This document shows, one piece after another, positions 9,666 to 20,371 of a stretch of DNA of 64,000 bases. The notes beneath the pieces were generated by a model. It did no database searches. It saw only the letters and a list, made by a program, of their open reading frames with translations, and was not told where the DNA came from. Source of the DNA: Rhizobium oryzicola (GTDB taxonomy: Bacteria; Pseudomonadota; Alphaproteobacteria; Rhizobiales; Rhizobiaceae); contig NZ_JAUKWQ010000006.1 in assembly GCF_030504645.1 (NCBI RefSeq), positions 62,001-126,000 of the forward strand, in the 5' to 3' direction. The position numbers and the translations under genes are program-made. Each line of letters starts with the position of its first letter. Positions within the stretch are counted from its first letter, which is position 1.

Positions 9666-9962
9666 ATGCCGCTTTTTGCCTTTGTCTGCGCCGATAAGCC
9701 CGGTCATCTGAATGTGCGCATGGAGACGCGCCCGACGCATCTCGACCATCTCAATGCCCTCAACGAGAAGGGCATCTTGAAGATGGCCGGTCCTTTCCTG
9801 GATGGCGAAGGCAAGCCGAACGGCAGTCTCGTGATCGTTGAGACGGATACGATCGAAGAGGCGCGTGCGCTGGCCGACGCCGACCCCTACGCCAAAGCGG
9901 GCCTTTTCCAGTCGGTCGAGGTTAAGCCGTTCAACTGGGTCTTCAACAAGCCGGAGGCGTGA
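9666..9962 (+). CDS. YciI-like protein
   Basis: A 98-residue protein of the YCII/ferredoxin-like dimeric fold. The RPTHLDHL motif at about residues 22-29 and the ADADPYAKAGLF stretch at about 71-82 hold the His and Asp that line the putative active site in this family. It follows gpsA by 18 bases with an AGGAGAG SD just upstream of the ATG. The function of the family is not established; members in other contexts occur as small dehalogenase- or muconolactone-like proteins. Nothing here shows a substrate. Confidence 0.85.
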   Translation: MPLFAFVCADKPGHLNVRMETRPTHLDHLNALNEKGILKMAGPFLDGEGKPNGSLVIVETDTIEEARALADADPYAKAGLFQSVEVKPFNWVFNKPEA

Positions 9963-9968
9963 GGCGAG

Positions 9969-10409
9969 ATGGCGTACTGGCTCTACAAGTCGGAACCCTT
10001 CAAGTGGTCCTGGGAGATGCAGAAGGCGAAGGGCGAAGCCGGGGAAGAATGGACCGGTGTTCGCAACTATCTGGCGCGCAACAACATGCGCGCCATGAAG
10101 ATTGGCGACAAGGGCTTCTTCTATCACTCCAACGAGGGGCTTGAAGTTGTCGGCATTACGGAGGTTTGCGCGCTGTCGCATCCCGATTCGACGGCGGAAG
10201 GCGATCTGCGCTGGGATTGCGTGGATATTCGCGCCGTCTGCGACATGCCGAAGCCGGTGTCGCTGAAGGCTATCAAGGCCAATCCGAAGCTCGAAAAGAT
10301 GTCCTTGGTCACCTCCATGCGCCTTTCCGTGCAGCCGGTGACCGAGGAGGAGTATTTCGAGGTCTGCCGTATGGGTGGGCTGGACAATCCGCCTCTTTCC
10401 CCTGCCTGA
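9969..10409 (+). CDS. EVE (PUA-like) domain protein
   Basis: A 146-residue single-domain protein. The EVE domain is recognised by AYWLYKSEP at the start, GVRNYLARNNMRAMKIGD in the middle, and a C-terminal conserved LSVQPVTEEEYFEV. EVE proteins belong to the PUA superfamily and read modified bases in nucleic acids, often methylated or otherwise modified cytosines or RNA. It begins 7 bases after the YciI-like gene and its end overlaps the methyltransferase reading frame. Sitting with tsaD and a methyltransferase, it could recognise a modified RNA; that is inference. Confidence 0.88.
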   Translation: MAYWLYKSEPFKWSWEMQKAKGEAGEEWTGVRNYLARNNMRAMKIGDKGFFYHSNEGLEVVGITEVCALSHPDSTAEGDLRWDCVDIRAVCDMPKPVSLKAIKANPKLEKMSLVTSMRLSVQPVTEEEYFEVCRMGGLDNPPLSPA

Positions 10410-11064
10410 GGTCTTTACCCTGAAGACGGATCCGACCAGCTTCATCCTTGCCAATACCGGCCTGCTGACCCCGCCGCATGTGCCGGAAATTTCTCTGCAT
10501 CTCGCAACCGAGGCGCATGAGCTTTGGCTGAAGACGGAAGAGGAGTTGCAGGAAATCGGCCTGCCTCCGCCCTTCTGGGCCTTTGCTTGGGCGGGTGGGC
10601 AGGGACTTGCCCGTTACGTGCTGGATCATCCGGAACTGGTTGCGGGAAGGCGCGTGCTGGATTTCGCGACCGGCTCCGGCCTCGTGGCGATTGCTGCGGC
10701 GAAGGCCGGTGCCGCGCATGTTCTGGCAGCCGATATCGATCCCTGGACCGAGGCGGCTGTTCGTCTGAACGCCGCCGAAAATGGGGCGGTGATTGATTTC
10801 ACCAACGAGGACCTCATAGGTCAAGCGCTGGAGGTAGATGTCGTTCTGGCTGGCGATGTGTTCTATGACCGCGACTTTGCAAGCCGCCTCGTTGAATGGT
10901 TCTTTGAGCTCCGCGAGAATGACATTCGCGTGGTCGTCGGCGATCCCGGCCGCAGTTATTGCCCGAAAGATCGTTTGGAACCTCTGGTGACCTATCAGGT
11001 TGCCGTATCCAAAGCGTTGGAAGATAGCGAAGTCAAGAAGACAACAGTCTGGCAGTTTCGCTGA
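10375..11064 (+). CDS. Class I SAM-dependent methyltransferase, NNT1/EFM7-like
   Basis: A protein of about 214-229 residues. From the ATG at 10375 the SAM-binding motif I, VLDFATGSGLVAIAAA, is at about 93-108, followed by DIDPW and the post-motif GDVFYD. The set resembles the COG3897 lysine/N-terminal methyltransferases (NNT1/EFM7/ETFBKMT group). The start is uncertain: an in-frame CTG at 10420 opens LKTDPTSFIL and has GAGG eight bases upstream, formed across the EVE gene's stop codon, whereas the ATG at 10375 has no SD. The target protein is unknown. It is the last gene of the tsaD cluster. Confidence 0.8.
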   Translation: MGWTIRLFPLPEVFTLKTDPTSFILANTGLLTPPHVPEISLHLATEAHELWLKTEEELQEIGLPPPFWAFAWAGGQGLARYVLDHPELVAGRRVLDFATGSGLVAIAAAKAGAAHVLAADIDPWTEAAVRLNAAENGAVIDFTNEDLIGQALEVDVVLAGDVFYDRDFASRLVEWFFELRENDIRVVVGDPGRSYCPKDRLEPLVTYQVAVSKALEDSEVKKTTVWQFR

Positions 11065-11439
11065 TTATCTGGTGCCACGAATGACGCAAACGCCATGCTC
11101 ATAGGCGCAGGCGGATGTTGCGCCATAGGCGCCGGTTTCGTTTTCGCCAACGCTGATGATTTTCACCTTGGGTGCCTCGGGCTCCGGAAGAGCGGAGGCA
11201 ATACCATTCTGGCCGTAGAAATAGATGCCGTTGCCGCGGAAGCGCACGGCGGAAATTCCGCCGGCGAACGTGCCGACACCGCGGACATAGGAAGGGAGAC
11301 CATTGCCGCCGACCTGGTCATGCCGGTGATGGTGGAAGGCGCGATGCGGCGCAAAATCCTCTGCCATGGCAGCCGGTGCCGAAAAGCCCGCGCCAAGGAG
11401 GACGCACCCGAATACGGCCTTGGTCCAATGTGTTGTCAT
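11065..11439 (-). CDS. Small secreted His-rich protein, function unknown
   Basis: A 124-residue protein with a clear Sec signal peptide: a positively charged start, a hydrophobic core and an AMA-E cleavage region near residue 26. The mature part carries HRAFHHHRHD (about 32-41), a glycine-rich stretch, and two cysteines near the end (CAYEHGVC). The His cluster could bind a metal, but this is only inference. I recognise no named family; proteins of this kind are orphan periplasmic proteins of rhizobia. It is convergent with the methyltransferase gene. SD AAGGAGC lies about 6 bases before the ATG. Confidence 0.7.
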   Translation of the reverse strand: MTTHWTKAVFGCVLLGAGFSAPAAMAEDFAPHRAFHHHRHDQVGGNGLPSYVRGVGTFAGGISAVRFRGNGIYFYGQNGIASALPEPEAPKVKIISVGENETGAYGATSACAYEHGVCVIRGTR

Positions 11440-11456
11440 GACGGGCTCCTTTCATT

Positions 11457-11472
11457 GTAAACGAAAGGTTAA
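11457..11472 (-). promoter_or_regulatory. Possible CtrA-type site before the His-rich secreted gene
   Basis: On the minus strand the site reads TTAACCTTTCGTTTAC. This is a TTAA-N7-TTTAC layout that matches the alphaproteobacterial CtrA consensus TTAA-N7-TTAAC at all but one position, and lies just upstream of the small secreted gene's SD. CtrA controls the cell cycle in rhizobia. The match is short, and chance occurrence is plausible. Confidence 0.25.
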
Positions 11473-11655
11473 CATTCCCCATGATAAGGCTGCAAGGGTG
11501 ATATCGCGTGGTGATCTATCGATGATTTGCCTGCGTAAATTCACACGGCTTGGCATGACGCCGGTAAGCCACTGACAACCCCAATCGATTAAATTTAAAA
11601 TCCGTCTGGATTTGACTTGAGGTCTGTCAGTTGGGCGATTAAACCACGCGATGAT

Positions 11656-11701
11656 GCAATGCACATCTTATCGGCAAGTGCATTGCCGGGGCGCGCGCCC
11701 C
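11656..11701 (+). promoter_or_regulatory. Structured sdh leader with overlapping inverted repeats
   Basis: Two hairpins compete here. GCAATGCAC (11656-11664) pairs perfectly with GTGCATTGC (11678-11686). The second, CGGCAA (11672-11677) with TTGCCG (11683-11688), reuses 11678-11688, so only one can form. A perfect 14-bp palindrome, GGGGCGCGCGCCCC, follows at 11688-11701. All sit 35 to 80 bases upstream of sdhC. Whether this controls transcription or translation of the sdh operon is not known. Confidence 0.4.
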
Positions 11702-11735
11702 CGCGAGAACGCGCACTGAACGCCGTGAGGATATA

Positions 11736-12128
11736 ATGGCGAATGTGACAAATAATCGGCCGCTGTCGCCGCATCTGCAAATTTATAAGTTCGTCCCGAC
11801 CATGGCCATGTCGATCGTGCACCGCATCACCGGTGGCGCTCTCTACTTCGGCACGGTCCTGGTGGCTGCGTGGCTGATTGCCGCGGCATCGGGTGAGCAG
11901 GCCTTCAATACGGTCAACTGGTTCTTCGGCTCCTTTATCGGCAAGCTGATCCTGTTCGGCTACACCTGGGCAATTCTGCACCACACGATTGGTGGTTTGC
12001 GCCACCTGATGTGGGACCTTGGTTATGGCTTCGAGAAAGAGTTCTCGACGAAGCTTGCAAAGGCCAGCCTGGTTGCCTCGATCGTCCTGACCCTTCTGGT
12101 CTGGGCTGTCGTGCTGATCGTGCGCTGA
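11736..12128 (+). CDS. sdhC: Succinate dehydrogenase cytochrome b556 subunit SdhC
   Basis: A 130-residue membrane anchor of complex II with three helices. RPLSPHLQIY (8-17) is the family signature; SIVHRITG (26-33) supplies Ser and Arg of the ubiquinone site, and HHTIGGLRHLMWD (82-94) contains the heme b axial histidine. It carries electrons from SdhB to ubiquinone together with SdhD. First gene of the operon, 608 bases before sdhA coding ends of the anchor pair, with a structured leader upstream. The ATG at 11736 follows a purine-rich GTGAGGAT stretch. Confidence 0.96.
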   Translation: MANVTNNRPLSPHLQIYKFVPTMAMSIVHRITGGALYFGTVLVAAWLIAAASGEQAFNTVNWFFGSFIGKLILFGYTWAILHHTIGGLRHLMWDLGYGFEKEFSTKLAKASLVASIVLTLLVWAVVLIVR

Positions 12129-12139
12129 GGAGACAGATC

Positions 12140-12520
12140 ATGGATATGCGTACGCCCCTCGGCAAGGTTCGTGGTCTCGGCTCTGCCAAAAGTGGTACGG
12201 AGCATTTCTGGAAGGTCCGCACGACCTCGGTTGCTCTTGTTCCACTGCTCCTTTTCTATGTCGTTTTTCTGGTCATCTACGCCGGCAAACCCTATGCCGA
12301 CGTGATCAGTGCGCTCTCCAATCCGTTCATTGCGACAATCAACGCGCTGACAATCATTGCCAGCATTGTACATATGAAGCTCGGCATGGAAGAGATCGTT
12401 CAGGATTACATTCATTCGGAAGTGACGAAGGTTGTCCTTCTGATGTTGAACTCCTTCTTTTCGTATGTGATCGGCGGTCTCTGTCTCATCGCCGCACTGA
12501 AGATCGCATTTGTAGGATAA
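12140..12520 (+). CDS. sdhD: Succinate dehydrogenase hydrophobic anchor subunit SdhD
   Basis: A 126-residue, three-helix membrane subunit. The heme ligand is the His78 in [12 protein letters not shown], and the DY pair at 89-90 matches the conserved Asp-Tyr of the quinone site. An upstream in-frame extension exists back to 12011, but it would overlap sdhC and the conserved [16 protein letters not shown] start, with GAGGAGACAG upstream, argues for the ATG at 12140. It lies 11 bases after sdhC and 7 before sdhA. Confidence 0.94.
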   Translation: MDMRTPLGKVRGLGSAKSGTEHFWKVRTTSVALVPLLLFYVVFLVIYAGKPYADVISALSNPFIATINALTIIASIVHMKLGMEEIVQDYIHSEVTKVVLLMLNSFFSYVIGGLCLIAALKIAFVG

Positions 12521-12527
12521 TCCCGCC

Positions 12528-14369
12528 ATGGCATCGATCACCCCCATTGCGCAGACCGGCAAGGCCTACACCTATGTCGACCATTCCTACGACGTGATTG
12601 TCGTGGGTGCCGGCGGCGCAGGTTTGCGCGCAACGCTTGGCATGGCCGAGCAGGGCTTCAAGACGGCTTGCATCACCAAGGTTTTCCCGACGCGCTCCCA
12701 CACGGTTGCGGCGCAGGGCGGTATTGCCGCTTCGCTGCAGAACATGACGCCGGACAGCTGGCAGTGGCACCTCTACGACACCGTAAAGGGTTCCGATTGG
12801 CTGGGCGACGTGGACGCCATGCAGTACATGGTCATGGAAGCCCCCAAGGCCGTCTACGAGCTGGAGCATTACGGCGTTCCCTTCTCCCGTAACGAAGAAG
12901 GCAAGATCTACCAGCGCCCGTTCGGCGGCCACATGCAGAACTTTGGTGCCGGCCCTCCGGTTCAGCGCACCTGCGCTGCCGCTGACCGTACCGGCCACGC
13001 CATCCTGCACACGCTGTACGGCCAGTCGCTGAAGAACAATGCGGAATTCTTCATCGAGTACTTCGCGATCGACCTGATCATGTCGGATGACGGTCGCTGC
13101 ACGGGCGTTGTTGCCTGGAACCTCGATGACGGCACCATCCACCGCTTCGCGGCGAAAATGGTGGTTCTGGCGACCGGCGGCTATGGTCGCGCCTACTTCT
13201 CGGCAACCTCCGCCCATACCTGCACCGGTGACGGTGGCGGCATGGTGGCGCGTGCCGGTCTGCCGCTGCAGGACATGGAATTCGTGCAGTTCCACCCGAC
13301 GGGCATCTACGGCTCCGGCTGTCTGATCACCGAAGGCGCACGTGGCGAAGGCGGCTACCTCGTCAACTCCGAAGGCGAGCGCTTCATGGAGCGCTATGCG
13401 CCTTCCGCCAAGGACCTGGCATCGCGTGACGTCGTTTCCCGCTGCATGACGCTGGAAATCCGCGAAGGCCGCGGCGTTGGCAAGAACAAGGATCACATCT
13501 TCCTGCATCTCGACCATCTCGATCCCGCCGTTCTGCATGAGCGCCTGCCGGGCATTTCCGAGAGCGCGAAAATCTTTGCAGGCGTCGATGTGACGCGCGA
13601 GCCGATCCCGGTTCTGCCGACCGTTCACTACAACATGGGCGGTATTCCCACGAACTACTGGGGCGAAGTGCTGAACGCCGACAGCAACAATCCGGAGCGT
13701 CTGCTTCCGGGTCTCATGGCTGTGGGCGAAGCGGGATGCGCCTCCGTTCACGGTGCAAACCGCCTCGGCTCCAACTCGCTGATCGACCTTGTGGTCTTCG
13801 GCCGTGCTGCCGCGATCCGCGCCGGTCAGGTCATCGACCGCGTCGGTGCCGTGCCGCAACTGAACAAAGCTGCTTGCGACAAGATCATGGACCGCTTCGA
13901 CGGTCTGCGTCATGCCACCGGCGGTACGCCGACGGCCGTCCTGCGTGACAAGATGCAGCGCGCCATGCAGGAAGACGCAGCCGTCTTCCGTACGCAGGAA
14001 TCGCTGGAGAGCGGTTGCAAGCGTCTCTCGGCCATCTGGAGCGAGATGAAGGATATCAAGGTCACCGATCGCTCGATGATCTGGAACTCCGATCTTGTTG
14101 AGACCCTCGAACTGCAGAACCTGATGGCCAACGCCATCACCACGGTCTACAGCGCCGAGGCCCGCAAGGAGAGCCGTGGTTCACACGCTCGCGAGGACTA
14201 CACAGAAGGTGCATTCGCTGGTCGCGATGACGTCAACTGGCGCAAGCACTCGCTGGCATGGGTCGGCGCGGATGGCGATGTGAAGCTGGACTACCGTCCG
14301 GTTCACACCGATCTCATCGCCGACGGTATCGATCCGGCCAAGATCGAGCCCAAGGCTCGCGTGTACTGA
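12528..14369 (+). CDS. sdhA: Succinate dehydrogenase flavoprotein subunit
   Basis: A 613-residue FAD enzyme that oxidises succinate to fumarate on the cytoplasmic face of complex II. The dinucleotide fold [11 protein letters not shown] is at about 25-35, His58 in [10 protein letters not shown] is the covalent 8-alpha-FAD attachment site, [11 protein letters not shown] is in the substrate region, and NRLGSNSL is the conserved C-terminal capping motif. Length matches family size. The stop codon is followed after one base by the ATG of a glycosyltransferase gene, an unusual interruption of the sdh operon. Confidence 0.98.
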   Translation: MASITPIAQTGKAYTYVDHSYDVIVVGAGGAGLRATLGMAEQGFKTACITKVFPTRSHTVAAQGGIAASLQNMTPDSWQWHLYDTVKGSDWLGDVDAMQYMVMEAPKAVYELEHYGVPFSRNEEGKIYQRPFGGHMQNFGAGPPVQRTCAAADRTGHAILHTLYGQSLKNNAEFFIEYFAIDLIMSDDGRCTGVVAWNLDDGTIHRFAAKMVVLATGGYGRAYFSATSAHTCTGDGGGMVARAGLPLQDMEFVQFHPTGIYGSGCLITEGARGEGGYLVNSEGERFMERYAPSAKDLASRDVVSRCMTLEIREGRGVGKNKDHIFLHLDHLDPAVLHERLPGISESAKIFAGVDVTREPIPVLPTVHYNMGGIPTNYWGEVLNADSNNPERLLPGLMAVGEAGCASVHGANRLGSNSLIDLVVFGRAAAIRAGQVIDRVGAVPQLNKAACDKIMDRFDGLRHATGGTPTAVLRDKMQRAMQEDAAVFRTQESLESGCKRLSAIWSEMKDIKVTDRSMIWNSDLVETLELQNLMANAITTVYSAEARKESRGSHAREDYTEGAFAGRDDVNWRKHSLAWVGADGDVKLDYRPVHTDLIADGIDPAKIEPKARVY

Positions 14370-14370
14370 T

Positions 14371-15300
14371 ATGAACATGGCGGTCTCTCTTCCCGGCAGC
14401 TTGAAAAGTGCCCCTGGGGGGAGGCCGCTTGGCGTCTTTGCGATCAACCTGGACCGCTCGCCCGATCGCTGGGCTTCCATCGAACGGGCGTTCGGCGATC
14501 TGCCTTGGCCGCTTCATCGCGTGGCGGCCGTGGATGCGAAACGGGATCCGCAATCCGTACTGGCCGTTCGCGGCCAGGCAATTCGGCATGAACCGGATGC
14601 GATCGGATGGAACAGTCATCGCAACCGCCTGTTCATGTTGACGGAGGAAGCCTGCTTGGCGAGCCATGTGCTGGTCTGGCGGCAGTTTCTGCAAAGCGAT
14701 TTTGAGCACGCGCTGGTGCTGGAAGACGATGCGGTATCGCAAGCCGGCTTTGTCGATTGCGTAACGGCTCTTCTGACAGAAGGCCTGTCGGCAGATATCG
14801 TGAAGCTGGAAGGCATTGCCCGTAGCGGCGCTCGCAAGGCGCTCGCTATCCGTAGGCTCAATGCCGGCCACCTGTTGGTGCGCTCCCTGCGTCCATCCTC
14901 CGGGTCGGCTGCCTATCTAGTCAGCCGCAAAGGGGCGGAGACACTGCTTTGCGCAGCGAAGGATATTCGCGTTCCGGCGGATGACTTTCTCTGGACGCCC
15001 GCCTTCCATGGGTTGGATATCGCGCATGTCTCGCCCTGGGTCATCATGCAGTCGGGCGCGGTGAGCGTGATCGGCCACGACCTGAAGACGAAGCGTGCCC
15101 GGTCTAAGGCGCCGATCGCTCGTGGTTTGCTGATGCCGATGAAGCGGGCGATGGAAAGATTGGGCCTTGTATGGGCCGCACTGCAGGGAAACCCCCTGAA
15201 CCTCTTGAATGTGAAGATGGTGCCCTGGGCGCCGAACAATTATAACCCCGGTGAAGAAACGGCGCTTGCCGCCGAGGATCAAAGGTCCAGCAATGGTTGA
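14371..15300 (+). CDS. Glycosyltransferase family 25 protein
   Basis: A 309-residue protein of the LPS-type glycosyltransferase family 25 (LgtF/LOS region type). [12 protein letters not shown] at about 21-32 and the later [10 protein letters not shown] followed by [10 protein letters not shown] (about 110-119) give the conserved motifs; the EDD carries the donor/metal-binding acids. The product probably decorates a lipo- or exopolysaccharide, but no donor or acceptor can be inferred. It begins one base after the sdhA stop and ends eight bases into sdhB, so it is cotranslated with the complex II genes. No transfer mark such as a distinct base composition is evident by eye. Confidence 0.85.
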   Translation: MNMAVSLPGSLKSAPGGRPLGVFAINLDRSPDRWASIERAFGDLPWPLHRVAAVDAKRDPQSVLAVRGQAIRHEPDAIGWNSHRNRLFMLTEEACLASHVLVWRQFLQSDFEHALVLEDDAVSQAGFVDCVTALLTEGLSADIVKLEGIARSGARKALAIRRLNAGHLLVRSLRPSSGSAAYLVSRKGAETLLCAAKDIRVPADDFLWTPAFHGLDIAHVSPWVIMQSGAVSVIGHDLKTKRARSKAPIARGLLMPMKRAMERLGLVWAALQGNPLNLLNVKMVPWAPNNYNPGEETALAAEDQRSSNG

Positions 15301-16072
15301 ACTCGCTCTCCCGAAAAACTCCCAGATGACCGAAGGCAAGACCTGGCCGAAGCCGGCCGGTGCCAAGAATGTCCGGGAATTCCGCATCTATCGTTGGAAT
15401 CCGGATGACGGTCAGAACCCGCGGATCGATACCTATTACATCGACGTAGACGATTGCGGCCCGATGGTTCTCGATGGCCTGCTCTACATCAAGAATAAGA
15501 TCGACCCGACGCTGACGCTGCGCCGTTCCTGCCGCGAAGGCATCTGCGGTTCCTGTGCCATGAACATCGATGGCGCCAATACGCTCGCCTGCACCAAGGG
15601 CATGGACGACGTCACCGGCACGGTAAAGGTCTATCCGCTGCCGCATATGCCTGTCGTGAAGGACTTGGTGCCTGACCTCACCAACTTCTACGCCCAGCAC
15701 CGTTCGATCGAGCCCTGGCTGAAGACGGTTTCGCCAACGCCGGCCAAGGAGTGGAAGCAGAGCCATGAAGACCGTCTGAAGCTGGACGGTCTGTATGAAT
15801 GCATTCTCTGCGCCTGCTGCTCGACCTCCTGTCCGTCCTACTGGTGGAATGGCGATCGTTACCTCGGTCCGGCTGTTCTGCTGCAGGCCTATCGCTGGCT
15901 GATCGATTCGCGCGATGAGGCAAAGGGCGAGCGTCTGGACAATCTGGAAGACCCTTTCCGTCTTTACCGTTGCCACACGATCATGAACTGTGCCCAGACC
16001 TGTCCGAAGGGCCTGAATCCGGCCAAGGCAATTGCCGAAATCAAGAAGATGATGGTGGAGCGCCGGGTCTGA
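15293..16072 (+). CDS. sdhB: Succinate dehydrogenase iron-sulfur subunit
   Basis: A 259-residue subunit of complex II that passes electrons from SdhA to the quinone site. The [2Fe-2S] cluster cysteines are at 80, 85, 88 and 100 (CREGICGSC), the [4Fe-4S] cluster in [12 protein letters not shown] begins at 170, and the [3Fe-4S]/second site is [14 protein letters not shown] near 217-230. The ATG at 15293 has AAAGG 7 bases upstream and overlaps the preceding glycosyltransferase gene by eight bases. Length and motifs are those of the canonical enzyme. Confidence 0.98.
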   Translation: MVELALPKNSQMTEGKTWPKPAGAKNVREFRIYRWNPDDGQNPRIDTYYIDVDDCGPMVLDGLLYIKNKIDPTLTLRRSCREGICGSCAMNIDGANTLACTKGMDDVTGTVKVYPLPHMPVVKDLVPDLTNFYAQHRSIEPWLKTVSPTPAKEWKQSHEDRLKLDGLYECILCACCSTSCPSYWWNGDRYLGPAVLLQAYRWLIDSRDEAKGERLDNLEDPFRLYRCHTIMNCAQTCPKGLNPAKAIAEIKKMMVERRV

Positions 16073-16110
16073 TTCCGGAGCATGCCCCTCGATTTCGTGG
16101 CTTGACCTCG

Positions 16111-16131
16111 CGCAGATGTGTTCCATCTGCG
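16111..16131 (+). terminator. Hairpin after sdhB, possible terminator
   Basis: CGCAGATG (16111-16118) and CATCTGCG (16124-16131) form a perfect 8-bp stem with a five-base loop, 38 bases after the sdhB stop. The downstream tract is GAGTTTCTT, which is only moderately T-rich, so termination may be partial. It separates sdh from the Omp19-like gene. Confidence 0.45.
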
Positions 16132-16173
16132 GAGTTTCTTGTCCCAAAGCGATCGCAGTGCGGTATCTCTGGC

Positions 16174-16201
16174 TTGATTTGACATATCCTTTGGCGATAA
16201 T
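16174..16201 (+). promoter_or_regulatory. Candidate sigma-70 promoter for the Omp19-like gene
   Basis: TTGATT (16174-16179) and GATAAT (16196-16201) are separated by 16 bases, about 50 bases upstream of the lipoprotein ATG. The -10 element matches TATAAT at five of six positions and the -35 matches TTGACA at four of six. It lies just after the hairpin following sdhB. Mapping of the transcription start is lacking. Confidence 0.35.
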
Positions 16202-16249
16202 TCAGGCATTCCGGCACGGGTCGGAGCTGATGCGGATCTCGGGAGCTTT

Positions 16250-16801
16250 ATGATGCAGTTCAGATATGTGGTGACCGGCCTGTTGGTCACGATGTCCTTG
16301 GCCGGCTGCCAGCGTACCTCGTCCAGCCCCTATAGCGATCTGCCTCCTCCGGCTCCCCTCCAGGCCCAGCCTGTTCCGAGCGTTCAGGGCGGACAGCTGC
16401 CACCTCCAGGTGCAGCTGATGCCTCGCAATTCCCAGCGGCACCTGCTGGCGGAACCAACATGGCATCGCTCCCGCCTGCAGGCGGTGCGGCAGCCGGTGG
16501 CCAACCTCCGGCCACAGCGCTCGATGTCACCAAGGAATCCATGGTTGGCAACTGGCGAGTGAATGCCGGTGGCGTAAGCTGCGACATGTTCCTGACGCTG
16601 ACCAATCTCGGCAGCGGCTCGCGCGGCGGCACGCGCGGTTGCGTCGGCGATCTGACCCAGATGGGCTCTTGGGAGGTCAACGGCAAGACGGTCATGTTCA
16701 AGAGCCGTTCGGGCGACGTGATTGCCCGCGTTTACAAGAGCGCCGATACGCGCTTCGATGGGACGACGAATTCCGGACAGGCGATCAGCCTCAGCCGATA
16801 A
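16250..16801 (+). CDS. omp19: Omp19-like lipoprotein, AprI/Inh protease-inhibitor fold
   Basis: A 183-residue outer-membrane lipoprotein. The lipobox LAGC puts the lipidated cysteine at residue 20, followed by a Pro/Ala/Gly-rich linker (25-95) and a C-terminal beta-barrel domain of the AprI/Inh family (about 95-183). Its end, [16 protein letters not shown], is closely similar to the end of Brucella Omp19, which is reported to inhibit host proteases; the gene order Omp19-AFG1-mdh is also that of Brucella. Whether this protein inhibits a protease is inference. It has GGGAGC before the ATG. Confidence 0.85.
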   Translation: MMQFRYVVTGLLVTMSLAGCQRTSSSPYSDLPPPAPLQAQPVPSVQGGQLPPPGAADASQFPAAPAGGTNMASLPPAGGAAAGGQPPATALDVTKESMVGNWRVNAGGVSCDMFLTLTNLGSGSRGGTRGCVGDLTQMGSWEVNGKTVMFKSRSGDVIARVYKSADTRFDGTTNSGQAISLSR

Positions 16802-16824
16802 GGTTCGGGCGGTCTGGATAGCGG

Positions 16825-17991
16825 ATGGAACCCATACCGGATTATACCCGTAGCGTCAGCGAGGAGCTGAAGTCGCTGACGATTGCCGGCACGCTGCAGG
16901 CGGATCCGGCACAGATGGCAGTGGCGGCCCGGCTCGACAAGGTGCTGGCGCAGCTGCGGGAAAAGGGACCTGCCAAGAAGACGAGCGCGCTTGGCTGGTT
17001 GTTTGCCCGCAAGGAACGGCGCGATAGCACGTCGGTGCATGGCCTCTACGTCTACGGCTCGGTTGGCCGCGGCAAGACCATGCTGATGGACATGTTCTTC
17101 GCCAAGGCACCTCTACAAAAGAAGCGTCGCTGCCATTTTCACGAATTCATGGCTGACGTGCATGGCCGCATCCACGCGCATCGGCAGAAGCTGAAGGCAG
17201 GTGAAACCAAGCAGGCGGATCCGGTTCCGCCCGTGGCAGCAGCGCTGTTCGCCGAGGCGGAACTGCTCTGCTTCGACGAGTTCTCCGTCACCGACATTGC
17301 CGATGCGATGATCCTCGGCCGCCTGTTCACCGAATTGTTCTCGCTCGGTTGCGTGCTGGTGGCGACGTCGAACGTGGCACCGGACGACCTCTACCGGGAA
17401 GGCCTGAACAGAAGTCTTTTCCTACCCTTCGTGGATCTTCTCAAAAAGCATGTAGATGTCGTCACGCTGGACTCTCCGACCGATTACCGTATGGAGAAGC
17501 TGGCAAGCCTGCCGGTCTACCTGACGCCGATTGACGCGCGCACGGATGCCGCAATGGAAACCTCGTGGCGACAGGTGCTGGATGGCGCGAAAGCGCAGCC
17601 GGACGAAGTTCCCATGAAAGGCCGCGTCATCCCTGTTCCGCTGGCTGGCGGGCGGGCGGCGCGCTTTTCGTTCCGAGATCTCTGCGAAAGGCCGTTGGGT
17701 GCATCGGACTACCTCGCGATTGCTGCCCGTTACGATGTGGTCTTCATCGAGCATGTGCCGCTGATGGGGCTTAACAAGCGTAACGAGACGAAGCGTTTCA
17801 TTACGCTCATCGATGCATTCTACGACAAGGCGGTGCGGGTGTTCATCAGCGCAGAGGCAGCGCCGGAAGCACTCCTGTTAGAGCGGCATGGGACGGAAGG
17901 GTTCGAATTCGACCGCACAGTCTCTCGCCTTTTCGAGATGCGCAGCCCCGATTACCTTGCGCTGCATCACGAGCGCCGTCACGCTAATTAA
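16825..17991 (+). CDS. zapE: AFG1/ZapE-family ATPase
   Basis: A 388-residue P-loop ATPase of the AAA-like LACE1/AFG1 family. Walker A GSVGRGKTMLMD is at 78-89, Walker B LLCFDEFSVTDIAD at about 147-160, and a sensor-type TSN lies in LVATSNVAPDDLY. The Escherichia coli protein ZapE binds FtsZ; the mitochondrial orthologue handles misfolded inner-membrane proteins. It is cytoplasmic or membrane-associated. It lies 23 bases after the Omp19-like gene and 171 bases before mdh. Confidence 0.92.
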   Translation: MEPIPDYTRSVSEELKSLTIAGTLQADPAQMAVAARLDKVLAQLREKGPAKKTSALGWLFARKERRDSTSVHGLYVYGSVGRGKTMLMDMFFAKAPLQKKRRCHFHEFMADVHGRIHAHRQKLKAGETKQADPVPPVAAALFAEAELLCFDEFSVTDIADAMILGRLFTELFSLGCVLVATSNVAPDDLYREGLNRSLFLPFVDLLKKHVDVVTLDSPTDYRMEKLASLPVYLTPIDARTDAAMETSWRQVLDGAKAQPDEVPMKGRVIPVPLAGGRAARFSFRDLCERPLGASDYLAIAARYDVVFIEHVPLMGLNKRNETKRFITLIDAFYDKAVRVFISAEAAPEALLLERHGTEGFEFDRTVSRLFEMRSPDYLALHHERRHAN

Positions 17992-18004
17992 CATTTCAGT
18001 GACA

Positions 18005-18032
18005 AAATTTCTTACGTTTACGTAAGAAATTT
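18005..18032. promoter_or_regulatory. Perfect palindrome with 13-bp arms upstream of mdh
   Basis: AAATTTCTTACGT (18005-18017) and ACGTAAGAAATTT (18020-18032) are exact reverse complements around a two-base centre. It lies 14 bases after the zapE stop and 130 bases before mdh. The two-base loop and absence of a T-run make a poor terminator, and the symmetry fits a dimeric regulator's operator. The core resembles CTTACG-type operators described for MerR-family (LiuR-like) regulators, from memory. What binds is unknown. Confidence 0.5.
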
Positions 18033-18090
18033 GATGTCTAACCGATTGAAATTCTTGCGTTCAAAATAATCGATTGCCATTTTTTTGTAG

Positions 18091-19125
<1,035 letters not shown>

Positions 19126-19158
19126 TCGACCATCGGCCCAAGATCCAAGGACCAGACG

Positions 19159-20352
<1,194 letters not shown>

Positions 20353-20371
20353 TTGAAGGACCGGAACGACA

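Noticed and set aside
12486..13913. A 475-codon open frame antisense to sdhA
   Set aside because: Mirror of the sdhA codon bias; it is not preceded by an SD and has no known domain.
18005..18032. Terminator of zapE
   Set aside because: AT-rich stem, two-base loop and no T-run make it unlikely as an intrinsic terminator; an operator is a better reading.
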